Of a DNA stretch of 5,725 bases, positions 1 to 5,725 are shown piece by piece. The DNA comes from Desulfocapsa sulfexigens (GTDB taxonomy: Bacteria; Desulfobacterota; Desulfobulbia; Desulfobulbales; Desulfocapsaceae): contig DYNG01000040.1 of the NCBI GenBank assembly GCA_020721165.1, positions 1-5,725 on the forward strand. The letters run 5' to 3'. The notes under the pieces are model-generated. The model saw nothing but the letters and a program-made list of their open reading frames with translations, made no database searches and was not told the origin of the DNA. The stretch's first letter is position 1. Each line of letters opens with the position of its first letter. The position numbers were made by a program, and so were the translations under genes.

Positions 1-134
1 ATGTCAATGATGACCAGGAAAATTTTGCGCCGATTGTGGGTGAAGTCCCTCTGGTCAAGTACCTTTTCGGTTATGAAGAAAAAATCAAAAATAAACGAGA
101 GCTGATTATCCTGCTCAAACCACGGATCATCTAA
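1..134 (+). CDS. Secretin, C-terminal end (type IV pilus / MshL-PilQ-GspD family), partial
   Basis: This is the last 43 codons of a gene that begins before the window; the reading frame starts at base 3 and ends with TAA at 132-134. The visible peptide contains PIVGEVPLVKYLFGY followed by a charged KIKNKREL stretch and the ending IILLKPRII. This matches the end of the secretin domain in the family knowledge I have: a V-P-x-(L/V)-x-x-L-F motif, then a (R/K)-x-E-L-x-I-x-L-x-P-x-I strand that closes the outer-membrane beta barrel. Secretins form multimeric gated channels in the outer membrane for type IV pili, MSHA pili or type II secretion. The LLKP ending is closer to MshL/PilQ-like proteins than to typical GspD, but 43 residues cannot settle which machine it serves. 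The downstream lipoprotein on the same strand may be co-transcribed with it. Confidence 0.85.
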   Translation, partial: VNDDQENFAPIVGEVPLVKYLFGYEEKIKNKRELIILLKPRII

Positions 135-137
135 TCC

Positions 138-166
138 TTTACAAACACACATCTACAAGACATAAA
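138..166 (+). promoter_or_regulatory. Candidate sigma70-type promoter for the lipoprotein gene
   Basis: TTTACA at 138-143 (5 of 6 matches to the -35 consensus) is separated by exactly 17 bases from CATAAA at 161-166 (4 of 6 matches to the -10 consensus). Transcription would begin near 173, giving a leader under 20 bases that still contains the ribosome-binding site at 180-184. It lies in the short gap after the secretin stop, so the lipoprotein could be transcribed both from here and by read-through. This is a consensus match only, and the AT-rich gap makes a chance match plausible. Confidence 0.3.
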
Positions 167-190
167 CACCTTTTTTACAGGGAGAGTACC

Positions 191-1294
191 ATGAAGCGTT
201 CACACTTCGTATTGACTGGTTTAACACTTTTGCTGCTCAGCGGTTGCGGTCAAACTGTGGTTGAGACCCTCAATGTATCACAAACAGCGGGCCCCAACGC
301 CCCTGGCAAGGGGAAATCCATTGTCATTCTCCCTTTTGCTGACTACACCTACGCTGACTCCATTGCCGCCGCCCATCGTCGTGATATGGCCATTACCGAA
401 TCCCTGACCGACCGGTTGGTTACCAATGGCTTCAGCCTCCCCGTTCAGGAAGATGTTTTTGCCTATATGGTTGACCAGTCCATCATCAGCCTGGTTGCCT
501 ATGAGCAGAATAATTCAATATCGCTCAGCAATGAGCTGAGCGGTGACTGGGGCGATGTCATGAAAGACCAAATTCGTGGCTATATCGCCGAGCAACAAAC
601 TCAGCGCGACAATCAAATTGCCGCCAGCCCTGGCACTCATGGTCTTACCCAGCAGACCATTACCAAACTGGGGCGGAAATTCAACGCCGACTATATTGTC
701 CGTGGACGAATCCTTGAGTTCAAGACCCGCCAGGAGCATAGCTGGGCCCCCTGGAAACGAGGAATCCTGCCCTTTATTTCCGGCACCACCAGCCAGTTTG
801 CCTTTGGCTTTGCCGATACCGATCAGTATGACACTTGGAATAACATGATCGCGGGCGCAACCTATGGCGCCATTATTGGCCACAATGCCAATGGCCCCTG
901 GGATCCAACCGATGGCGGCGACAGAATTCTTGGCATCTCTGGCAGCCAGGATGCCAATACCATCACCTGGGGCGCTGTTGGGGCCCTCTTGGGTGAGCAG
1001 GCGAAAAACAGCGGTCGTGTTGATCAAGCGGTTGTGCAAATGCGAATTTGGGTACAAGACACGGCCACTGGTAATGTGGTGTGGACTAACCGGGTTGATG
1101 TGAAGGTTTCTCCTGAGACCGTGCTTTCCGATTCTCAATACGATGCGCTGTTTGACGAGGCCATTCGTAAGGGAACAACCACCCTGATGGACGACTTTAT
1201 CAGTTCGGCCTTTCAGGTCGCTCCTGAGAACGCCTACCCACGAACCAAGATCACTTCACCTCCACCGGTAGGATTTAACACCTACATACAGTAA
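191..1294 (+). CDS. Outer-membrane lipoprotein, CsgG/LpoB/TolB-N-like, with glycine-rich insertion
   Basis: The 367-residue protein starts with a lipoprotein signal peptide: positive MKR, hydrophobic residues 7-16 and lipobox LSGC with the modified cysteine at 19. Gly at +2 (no Asp) predicts sorting to the outer membrane. The start is supported by GGGAG at 180-184, 6 bases upstream. The body resembles the CsgG/LpoB/TolB-N fold: a first strand KSIVILPFADYT (42-53), a helix with ITESLTDRLVTNGF (68-81), a strand ADYIVRGRILEF (166-177), then VVQMRIWVQDTATGNVVWTNRV (281-302) with the 'D-x-x-T-G-x-x-x-W' turn, and a C-terminal helix near 318-340. Between these lies an unusual insertion (about 183-280) rich in Gly, Trp and aromatics, with glycine-zipper patterns. 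It follows a secretin gene directly, so a role in assembling, gating or encircling the secretin is possible but inferred. Fold assignment is by eye; the insertion and exact family are not recognised. Confidence 0.85.
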   Translation: MKRSHFVLTGLTLLLLSGCGQTVVETLNVSQTAGPNAPGKGKSIVILPFADYTYADSIAAAHRRDMAITESLTDRLVTNGFSLPVQEDVFAYMVDQSIISLVAYEQNNSISLSNELSGDWGDVMKDQIRGYIAEQQTQRDNQIAASPGTHGLTQQTITKLGRKFNADYIVRGRILEFKTRQEHSWAPWKRGILPFISGTTSQFAFGFADTDQYDTWNNMIAGATYGAIIGHNANGPWDPTDGGDRILGISGSQDANTITWGAVGALLGEQAKNSGRVDQAVVQMRIWVQDTATGNVVWTNRVDVKVSPETVLSDSQYDALFDEAIRKGTTTLMDDFISSAFQVAPENAYPRTKITSPPPVGFNTYIQ

Positions 1295-1322
1295 TTCTCC
1301 CATAGTTATTCCTGAGCCTAAT

Positions 1323-1361
1323 AAAAAAAGCCCTTGTTCTTCCGAACAAGGGCTTTTTTTT
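1323..1361. terminator. Bidirectional intrinsic terminator between the lipoprotein gene and secB
   Basis: Seven A (1323-1329) precede GCCCTTGTTC (1330-1339), a TTCC loop (1340-1343), GAACAAGGGC (1344-1353) and eight T (1354-1361). The 10-bp core stem is perfect and the A and T runs extend it to 17 pairs. On either strand the RNA is a GC-containing hairpin followed by a U tract, so it can end both the rightward lipoprotein transcript (stop at 1294) and the leftward secB transcript (stop at 1474). Confidence 0.93.
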
Positions 1362-1473
1362 ATTGTATGTTTTTCTGTTCAACACAACTGCTCTTAACGA
1401 TTCTTTTCCCCTGTCGCCTGCAAGAATTCAAGAGTTACCGTCGAAGAATATAAGTGAAAGAGATGATCCTCTT

Positions 1474-1953
1474 TTAATTTTCCTGTTGAGCGGCCTTCTG
1501 TTGTTTGGAATTCTGATACAGGCCCATAAAGTTGATGGGTTCCATCAAGAAAGGAATAAACCCTCCATCCACCGACATCTGACTGACAATCTGCCGGGTA
1601 AAAGGAAAGAGCAGGGTCGGGCAGTCAACACTGAGTACCATCTCCAGATGTTCTTCCGGGATATTCTTCAATAAATAGACGGCTGCATGATCAATCTCCA
1701 TTATAAACATGGTCTTGTCACCATTCCCATTATCCACGATCTTGGCCGTAATTTGCAGGCTGACTTCAAAATGATCGTCACCCAGCTTTTTGTGGTGCAA
1801 TTTCAGATTAACCTCTACCTTTGGTTCTGAATTCTGTAAGCGATAGACCTCTGGAGCATTGGGATTTTCAAAAGAGAAATCCTTGATATACATTTTCTGC
1901 ATCCGAAACACCGGACTCTCGCCAGCCCCACTCCTCTCCCCCTGTTCAGTCAT
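1474..1953 (-). CDS. secB: Protein-export chaperone SecB
   Basis: SecB is a cytoplasmic homotetrameric chaperone that holds preproteins unfolded and hands them to SecA for export through SecYEG. The 159-residue product (E. coli SecB is 155) carries the family's N-terminal signature YIKDFSFENPNAP (22-34). D25 and E29 align with the E. coli SecA-contact residues Asp20 and Glu24, and E86 in FIMEID aligns with Glu77. The segment CPTLLFPFTRQIVS (111-124) and the PINF element (139-142) are also typical. The chosen ATG at 1951-1953 gives MTEQGERS, similar in length and sequence to the E. coli start MSEQ, and is preceded by AAGGTGA at a 5-base spacing. In-frame ATGs at 1959 and 1986 would add 2 or 11 residues with worse spacing. 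The gene lies 135 bp downstream of uvrA in the same direction. Presumed clients include outer-membrane proteins and lipoproteins such as those encoded next door. Confidence 0.95.
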   Translation of the reverse strand: MTEQGERSGAGESPVFRMQKMYIKDFSFENPNAPEVYRLQNSEPKVEVNLKLHHKKLGDDHFEVSLQITAKIVDNGNGDKTMFIMEIDHAAVYLLKNIPEEHLEMVLSVDCPTLLFPFTRQIVSQMSVDGGFIPFLMEPINFMGLYQNSKQQKAAQQEN

Positions 1954-1958
1954 TCTCA

Positions 1959-1966
1959 TCACCTTT
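1959..1966 (-). promoter_or_regulatory. secB: secB ribosome-binding site, deciding the start codon
   Basis: Read on the minus strand, AAAGGTGA ends five bases before ATG at 1953. It is a fair Shine-Dalgarno match and abuts the alternative ATG at 1959, which therefore cannot use it. This favours the 159-residue SecB over the longer forms. Confidence 0.6.
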
Positions 1967-2024
1967 GTCAACAAAAAATTTATCACTTCTGATACGATAT
2001 AAACGCCACTTAAAAATCGTGACC

Positions 2025-2053
2025 ATATTAAAGGAAAGAGAGGAAGGACGCAA
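2025..2053 (-). promoter_or_regulatory. Candidate secB promoter in the uvrA-secB gap
   Basis: On the minus strand TTGCGT (2053-2048, 3 of 6 to the -35 consensus) is followed after 17 bases by TAATAT (2030-2025, 4 of 6 to the -10 consensus). Transcription would begin near 2018, about 65 bases before the secB ATG. No clear terminator follows uvrA, so secB may also be reached by read-through. The match is modest and the spacer is pyrimidine-rich. Confidence 0.3.
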
Positions 2054-2088
2054 AGAAAAAGCTGCTTTCACCATTCATTTCTCCGCCT

Positions 2089-4974
2089 TTATATCAATTT
2101 TTCCTGATCCAGCACTGGCCGAAGAAACTGTCCCGTGAAAGAACGAACACTTCCGGCAACCATCTCAGGTGTGCCACACACAATTATTTTTCCTCCGCCA
2201 TCGCCACCTTCGGGCCCGACATCAATGATCCAGTCAGCCGTTTTGATCACATCGAGGTTATGCTCAATCATGACCACCGTATTGCCCTGATCCACCAATC
2301 GTCCAAGAACGACAAGAAGATACTGAATATCGGCAGGATGCAATCCGGTGGTTGGCTCATCCAGGATATACAGGGACCGGCCACTGGCCCGACCGGCCAG
2401 TTCCTTCGCCAGTTTTACCCGCTGCGCCTCGCCACCAGAGAGGGTGACAGATGATTGGCCCAGTGTTATATAGGACAGGCCCACATCGAACAAGGTTTGC
2501 AGACGGTTTTTGAGAGGAGGGATGGCGTGGAAAAATGACAGGGCTTCCTCCACCGTCATCGCCAGAACTTCATGGATATTCTTGTGACGATACCTGATTT
2601 CCAGGGTTTCCTGATTATAGCGCTGCCCTTGACAGGTGTCACACAGGACAAAAATGTCCGGTAAAAAATGCATGGACACCCGGTTCACCCCTTCGCCTTC
2701 GCAGGCCTCACAGCGGCCCCCCTTCATATTAAAGCTGAATTGGCCCATCTTGTACCCTCGGGCCCGGGACTCCGGCGCTTGCGCAAAAAGCTCGCGCACC
2801 AGGGTAAAGACACCGGTATAGGTGGCCGGATTGGAGCGAGGGGTGCGACCAATGGGGCTTTGATCAATATCAATGACCTTATCCACCAGATCCACCCCCG
2901 ATAACAGCGCCCCCTCCAGTTGCGCTGTCGGCATCCGTTGTTCCAGCCCCTTTTTGGTCAGACGATAGAGCATCTCCATGACCAGAGAACTCTTTCCCGA
3001 CCCCGAAACACCAGTCACACAGGTCATTACCCTCAATGGAAAGGCAACTGTCACTTGTTGCAGATTATTGATGGAGGCATTTTTCAGAATCAGCGCGTCA
3101 CCCTTTTCCACGGCAACTGGTCGTCGGCGGTCAGGAACAGCGATTTTTCTCCGTCCCGCCAGATAATCACCGGTCAGCGACTCCCGACAGGCCAATAATC
3201 CCTCAATTCCACCATTATAAACAACCTCTCCACCATGCACCCCCGCCCTTGGCCCCATGTCGAGGATATGATCAGCCGCCAGAATAGTATCGGTGTCATG
3301 CTCCACGACAATGACCGTATTCCCCAGATCTCTCAACTCCTGCAAGGTACTGATAAGTTTGTGATTATCTCGTTGATGAAGCCCGATACTCGGTTCATCC
3401 AGGATGTAGAGAACGCCGGCCAGCCGGGAGCCAATCTGGGAGGCCAGCCTGATGCGCTGTGCCTCTCCGCCAGACAGGGTGCCAGAACGACGGGCCAGGG
3501 AGAGATACCCCAAACCGACATCCCTGAGGAAAGAGACCCGATCACCAACCTCTTTCAGGATAGGCTGGCCGATCTGCTGCTCGCGAATATTCAAGGGGAT
3601 CTTTACCAGCTCCTCCTGTAATTTTTCAATGGGAAGGGCCGTCAGACGATCAATGGACCATTTTCCCACCCGCACGGCCAAGGCCTCAGAGCGTAAACGA
3701 GCCCCATGACATTGGGGGCAGACCTGTTCGTTCATATATTGCGCCAGTTCATCGCGAACCAGCGCCGATTGCGTCTCGTGATAACGGCGATTCAACTGTG
3801 GAATCACGCCCTCAAAACTCTGCACGGACTGGAGATTTCTTTTTCCTTTGTTGTATTGAAAGGCGATCTCCTCCGGGCCGGAACCATGCAAAATGATCTC
3901 CTGCATGGCATTTGGTAATTCATTATACTGGGTGTGCAGGGAAAACTGATAGTGCTTTGCCAATGCGGCCAGCATCTGACCCGCGTACGAACTCTCAAAC
4001 CGATTTCCCCAAGGGGCAATGGCCCCCTCCGTCAGACTCAGCGACGAATCGGGAATCAGAAGATCGGGATCAAAAAACTGCTTCACCCCCAGGCCGCCAC
4101 ACTCTTCGCAGGCGCCTTGGGGATTATTAAAGGAAAAGAGCTGGGGAGAAAGCAGGGGCATGGAGATTCCACAGGCATGGCACGCCGCCAGTTCACTCAT
4201 CAGCTGCTCGCTTGGCCGCCCGCCTTTCTTTTCTGAGTTCCCCAACACCTTTTCGTCTGGAAAATGAACCAGCAGAAAGCCCCTGGTCAGGGTCACGGCG
4301 GTATGAACCGAATCCGCCAGGCGGCGACGCACCGACGGTTTCACCTGCAAACGATCAATCACCACGGCAATGGAATTGGACCGATTTTTATCCAAGGCCT
4401 CCACTTCATCGGCATGAAGAATCTCACCATTCACCCTGATTCGGACAAACCCCTCCTTCCTGATACGAGCCAGAACCTGTTCATGCCGCCCCTTCTTGTT
4501 GGTGACCAGGGGCGCAAGCAGAATAATCCTGGTGTCTTCAGGCAACTCCAGGAGCGTATTCACCATCTCTTCCTGGGATTGGGAACGAATTTCCTGCCCG
4601 CATCGTGGACAGCAGGGGCGGCCACAACGGGCAAAAAGCAGGCGCAGGTAATCATAAATCTCGGTGACCGTTCCGACGGTTGAGCGAGGATTTTTACTGG
4701 TCGTCTTCTGTTCAATTGAAACCGCCGGCGACAACCCTTCCAGTGAATCCACATCCGGTTTATCCATCTGGCCCAGGAATTGCCGGGCATAGGTTGAAAG
4801 AGACTCCACAAATCGGCGTTGCCCTTCGGCGTAAAGGGTGTCAAAGGCAAGCGTGGATTTGCCGGAACCCGACAAGCCGGTAAAAACCACCAGGCGATTA
4901 CGCGGCAGATCCACGGAAATATTTTTGAGATTATGCATCCGCGCCCCGCAGATTCGCAATACCTTCGGTTCCAT
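2089..4974 (-). CDS. uvrA: Excinuclease ABC subunit A (UvrA)
   Basis: UvrA is the damage-sensing dimeric ABC ATPase of nucleotide excision repair; it loads UvrB at lesions, after which UvrC cuts. The 961-residue protein (typical about 940) is complete. Site I has Walker A GLSGSGKS (33-40), signature LSGGEAQ (500-506) and Walker B LYILDEP (522-528). Site II has Walker A GVSGSGKS (655-662), signature LSGGEAQ (845-851) and Walker B LYILDEP (868-874). Zinc-module cysteines are C265/C268/C289/C292 and C755/C758/C778/C781; extra CxxC pairs are C122/C125 and C419/C422. The region around 131-250, including ARIRKEGFVRIRVNGE, is the UvrB-binding domain, so this is the repair-type UvrA1 rather than UvrA2, which lacks it. 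The ATG at 4974 gives MEPKVLRICGARMHNLKN, aligning with the family start; its Shine-Dalgarno is poor (ACGG nearby), suggesting coupling to the upstream gene, whose stop is 22 bp away. A TTG at 5025 would add 17 unrelated residues and overlap that gene. Confidence 0.98.
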   Translation of the reverse strand: MEPKVLRICGARMHNLKNISVDLPRNRLVVFTGLSGSGKSTLAFDTLYAEGQRRFVESLSTYARQFLGQMDKPDVDSLEGLSPAVSIEQKTTSKNPRSTVGTVTEIYDYLRLLFARCGRPCCPRCGQEIRSQSQEEMVNTLLELPEDTRIILLAPLVTNKKGRHEQVLARIRKEGFVRIRVNGEILHADEVEALDKNRSNSIAVVIDRLQVKPSVRRRLADSVHTAVTLTRGFLLVHFPDEKVLGNSEKKGGRPSEQLMSELAACHACGISMPLLSPQLFSFNNPQGACEECGGLGVKQFFDPDLLIPDSSLSLTEGAIAPWGNRFESSYAGQMLAALAKHYQFSLHTQYNELPNAMQEIILHGSGPEEIAFQYNKGKRNLQSVQSFEGVIPQLNRRYHETQSALVRDELAQYMNEQVCPQCHGARLRSEALAVRVGKWSIDRLTALPIEKLQEELVKIPLNIREQQIGQPILKEVGDRVSFLRDVGLGYLSLARRSGTLSGGEAQRIRLASQIGSRLAGVLYILDEPSIGLHQRDNHKLISTLQELRDLGNTVIVVEHDTDTILAADHILDMGPRAGVHGGEVVYNGGIEGLLACRESLTGDYLAGRRKIAVPDRRRPVAVEKGDALILKNASINNLQQVTVAFPLRVMTCVTGVSGSGKSSLVMEMLYRLTKKGLEQRMPTAQLEGALLSGVDLVDKVIDIDQSPIGRTPRSNPATYTGVFTLVRELFAQAPESRARGYKMGQFSFNMKGGRCEACEGEGVNRVSMHFLPDIFVLCDTCQGQRYNQETLEIRYRHKNIHEVLAMTVEEALSFFHAIPPLKNRLQTLFDVGLSYITLGQSSVTLSGGEAQRVKLAKELAGRASGRSLYILDEPTTGLHPADIQYLLVVLGRLVDQGNTVVMIEHNLDVIKTADWIIDVGPEGGDGGGKIIVCGTPEMVAGSVRSFTGQFLRPVLDQEKLI

Positions 4975-4996
4975 AATACCGTGAGAAAGAAATAAG

Positions 4997-5422
4997 TTAT
5001 GCGACCACGAACTGCTGGTGGTCAATTTTAAGACAGCGATCCATAATCACCATCATGCCAACCTGTTCAGCCCGGGCCGCCGCCTCTGGATTGATGACGC
5101 CCTGCTGCATCCAGACCACCTTGGCCCCGATGGCAATCGCCTCTTCCACCACCGGCAAAACAAATTCGGAGGAACGGAAGATGTCAACAATATCAACAGG
5201 AACGGGAATTGAAACCAGATCAGGATAACAGGGCAACCCACAGATTTCCGTATGACCTGGATTAACCGGAAAGACCTGGAAGCCAGCCGTCATCAGATAG
5301 CGGCCAACAATGTTGCTGGGCCGGTTCTCTTTCGGTGAAAAACCAACCACCGCGACCGTTTTGGCCTTTCGAAACATCTCCTGAATTCGTGACAAGGAAG
5401 GAAGTTGAAACAGATCCGGCAT
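4997..5422 (-). CDS. CoA-binding domain protein, YccU-like
   Basis: This 141-residue protein belongs to the small Rossmann-fold CoA-binding family (CoA_binding_2) that includes E. coli YccU. Visible landmarks in order are the nucleotide-binding loop VAVVGFSPKENRPSN (23-37), the second strand and turn FPVNPG (51-56), VDIVDIFRSSE (76-86), the conserved EAIAIGAKVVWMQQGVINPEAA (94-115) and the C-terminal MDRCLKIDH (127-135) with the family's invariant-looking D-R-C. E. coli YccU has closely matching VDMVDVFRNSE, WMQLGVIN and MDRC segments. Length matches the family, and there is no signal peptide, so it is cytosolic. Its precise function is not established; CoA binding is inferred from the fold family. 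ATG at 5420-5422 is the only good start; upstream there is only a weak GAAG (about 6 bases away) and a U-rich leader. It is the first gene of the leftward set and lies 22 bp before uvrA, so the two are probably co-transcribed. Confidence 0.92.
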   Translation of the reverse strand: MPDLFQLPSLSRIQEMFRKAKTVAVVGFSPKENRPSNIVGRYLMTAGFQVFPVNPGHTEICGLPCYPDLVSIPVPVDIVDIFRSSEFVLPVVEEAIAIGAKVVWMQQGVINPEAAARAEQVGMMVIMDRCLKIDHQQFVVA

Positions 5423-5477
5423 AGTATCTTCACAACAAAAAAAGAAAAAAGGATTTACCGCTGATACAGGCTATGGT

Positions 5478-5505
5478 ATTTTAATTCGCTTTTATACATT
5501 GTCGC
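5478..5505 (-). promoter_or_regulatory. Candidate promoter for the CoA-binding gene and uvrA
   Basis: On the minus strand GCGACA (5505-5500, 4 of 6) and TAAAAT (5483-5478, 5 of 6) are separated by 16 bases, placing a start near 5471, about 50 bases before the ATG at 5422. The surrounding sequence is AT-rich and offers other -10-like hexamers, so the exact site is uncertain. I saw no LexA-type CTG-N10-CAG box here that would mark SOS control of uvrA. Confidence 0.25.
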
Positions 5506-5523
5506 CAGAAAATACCAGAGTTC

Positions 5524-5571
5524 TTGCGCTCACGGCAGTTGCTTCCTCATCACGATCAGGAAGCAGCGCAA
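5524..5571. repeat. Two-part inverted repeat ahead of glyQ
   Basis: An outer pair TTGCGCT (5524-5530) and AGCGCAA (5565-5571) encloses an inner pair GCTTCCT (5541-5547) and AGGAAGC (5558-5564). Both are perfect 7-bp matches. The right-hand arms are directly adjacent while the left-hand arms are split by ten bases (5531-5540), so as RNA this folds into stacked helices with a one-sided bulge and a ten-base loop. No U run follows on either strand, so it is not a classical terminator. It sits 73 bases before the glyQ start. It lacks the T-box AGGGTGG-type sequence and I see no glycine-riboswitch landmarks. Its role is unknown: an operator, an mRNA leader structure or a chance palindrome are all possible. 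Confidence 0.6.
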
Positions 5572-5643
5572 ACAGTGGTGAAACAGATCTTCTTCCTACC
5601 TTCTTGACCCTGTATTCAACAATGAAAACCGAAAGGGATTCTC

Positions 5644-5725
5644 ATGAATTTTCAAGATATTATCCTTGAGCTGAATCATTACTGGGCAGACCAGGGATGC
5701 GTCATTCAGCAACCATACGACATGG
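5644..5725 (+). CDS. glyQ: Glycyl-tRNA synthetase alpha subunit, N-terminal part (cut by window end)
   Basis: Only 27 codons and one base are present. The peptide begins MNFQDIILELNHYWADQGC and continues VIQQPYDM, which matches the start of bacterial GlyQ (for example F-Q-x-x-I-L-x-L-x-x-(Y/F)-W-A-x-Q-G-C-x-I-x-Q-P-x-D-(M/I)). GlyQ is the catalytic alpha subunit of the alpha2beta2 enzyme that charges tRNA-Gly with glycine in the cytosol; the beta subunit gene glyS normally lies immediately downstream, outside this window. The start is supported by AAAGGGA at 5632-5638, five bases before the ATG. An ATG at 5622 is out of frame and not used. The QQPYD variant is the form I associate with deltaproteobacterial and Firmicute enzymes rather than enteric ones (VQPLD). 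The gene is divergent from the CoA-binding gene, with a 221-bp gap. Confidence 0.93.
   Translation, partial: MNFQDIILELNHYWADQGCVIQQPYDM

Noticed and set aside
515..1138. 207-codon open frame on the minus strand, antisense to the lipoprotein gene
   Set aside because: It lies wholly inside the lipoprotein gene, has no recognisable domain and no good ribosome-binding site; the plus-strand frame has a signal peptide, lipobox and a family-like core.
1457..1474. Small hairpin AAAGAG / CTCTTT at the secB stop codon
   Set aside because: Only six mostly A-T pairs and no U tract after it on the secB strand; the strong terminator at 1323-1361 already explains transcript ending.
1363..1674. 103-codon plus-strand open frame overlapping the 3' part of secB
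   Set aside because: It begins immediately after the terminator, runs antisense to secB, and its translation has no family resemblance.
1969..1976. TTGACA-like -35 hexamer just before secB
   Set aside because: Any paired -10 element would fall inside the secB coding region, downstream of the start and the ribosome-binding site.
2260..4883. Many plus-strand open frames of 60-140 codons across uvrA
   Set aside because: They are antisense or frame-shifted shadows of a full-length conserved UvrA; none shows a family motif or a credible start.
4975..5025. TTG start at 5025 extending UvrA by 17 residues
   Set aside because: The extension would overlap the preceding gene's end, is not found at the start of UvrA proteins, and the ATG at 4974 matches the family's N-terminus.
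5423..5643. T-box or glycine riboswitch controlling glyQ
   Set aside because: No AGGGTGG-type T-box sequence and no glycine-aptamer landmarks were found in the 221-bp gap; only the inverted repeat at 5524-5571 stands out.

Overview
The window looks like ordinary chromosome from a Gram-negative bacterium. Evidence for an outer membrane is a secretin tail, an outer-membrane-type lipoprotein and SecB. The gene set (type IV pilus/MSHA-like secretin, separate glycyl-tRNA synthetase alpha subunit with a CVIQQPYD start, SecB, and a UvrA with a complete UvrB-binding region) and GC content near 50% would fit a Desulfobulbales-like Desulfobacterota member. That placement is an inference from protein flavour only; other proteobacterial relatives are possible.

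Left part (1-1361, + strand): the last 43 residues of a secretin are followed, 56 bp later, by a 367-residue lipoprotein resembling the CsgG/LpoB/TolB-N group. The unit ends in a perfect 17-bp hairpin terminator. The secretin would form the outer-membrane pore of a pilus or type II secretion machine. The lipoprotein, last in the unit, is the least understood gene here and carries an unusual glycine-rich insertion.

Middle and right (1474-5422, - strand): three genes read leftwards, in the order CoA-binding (YccU-like) protein, uvrA and secB. The first two are 22 bp apart and probably form an operon. secB follows after 135 bp and has its own candidate promoter. UvrA is full length with both ATPase sites and both structural zinc-binding cysteine sets intact. 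secB converges on the lipoprotein gene, and the one hairpin between them can stop transcription from both sides.

Right end: a 221-bp divergent intergenic region separates the CoA-binding gene from glyQ (+ strand, cut by the window edge). It holds a two-part inverted repeat of unknown role.

I found no tRNA or rRNA, mobile element, CRISPR array or defence system. The best leads for something undescribed are the secretin-linked, glycine-zipper CsgG-like lipoprotein and the structured element ahead of glyQ.
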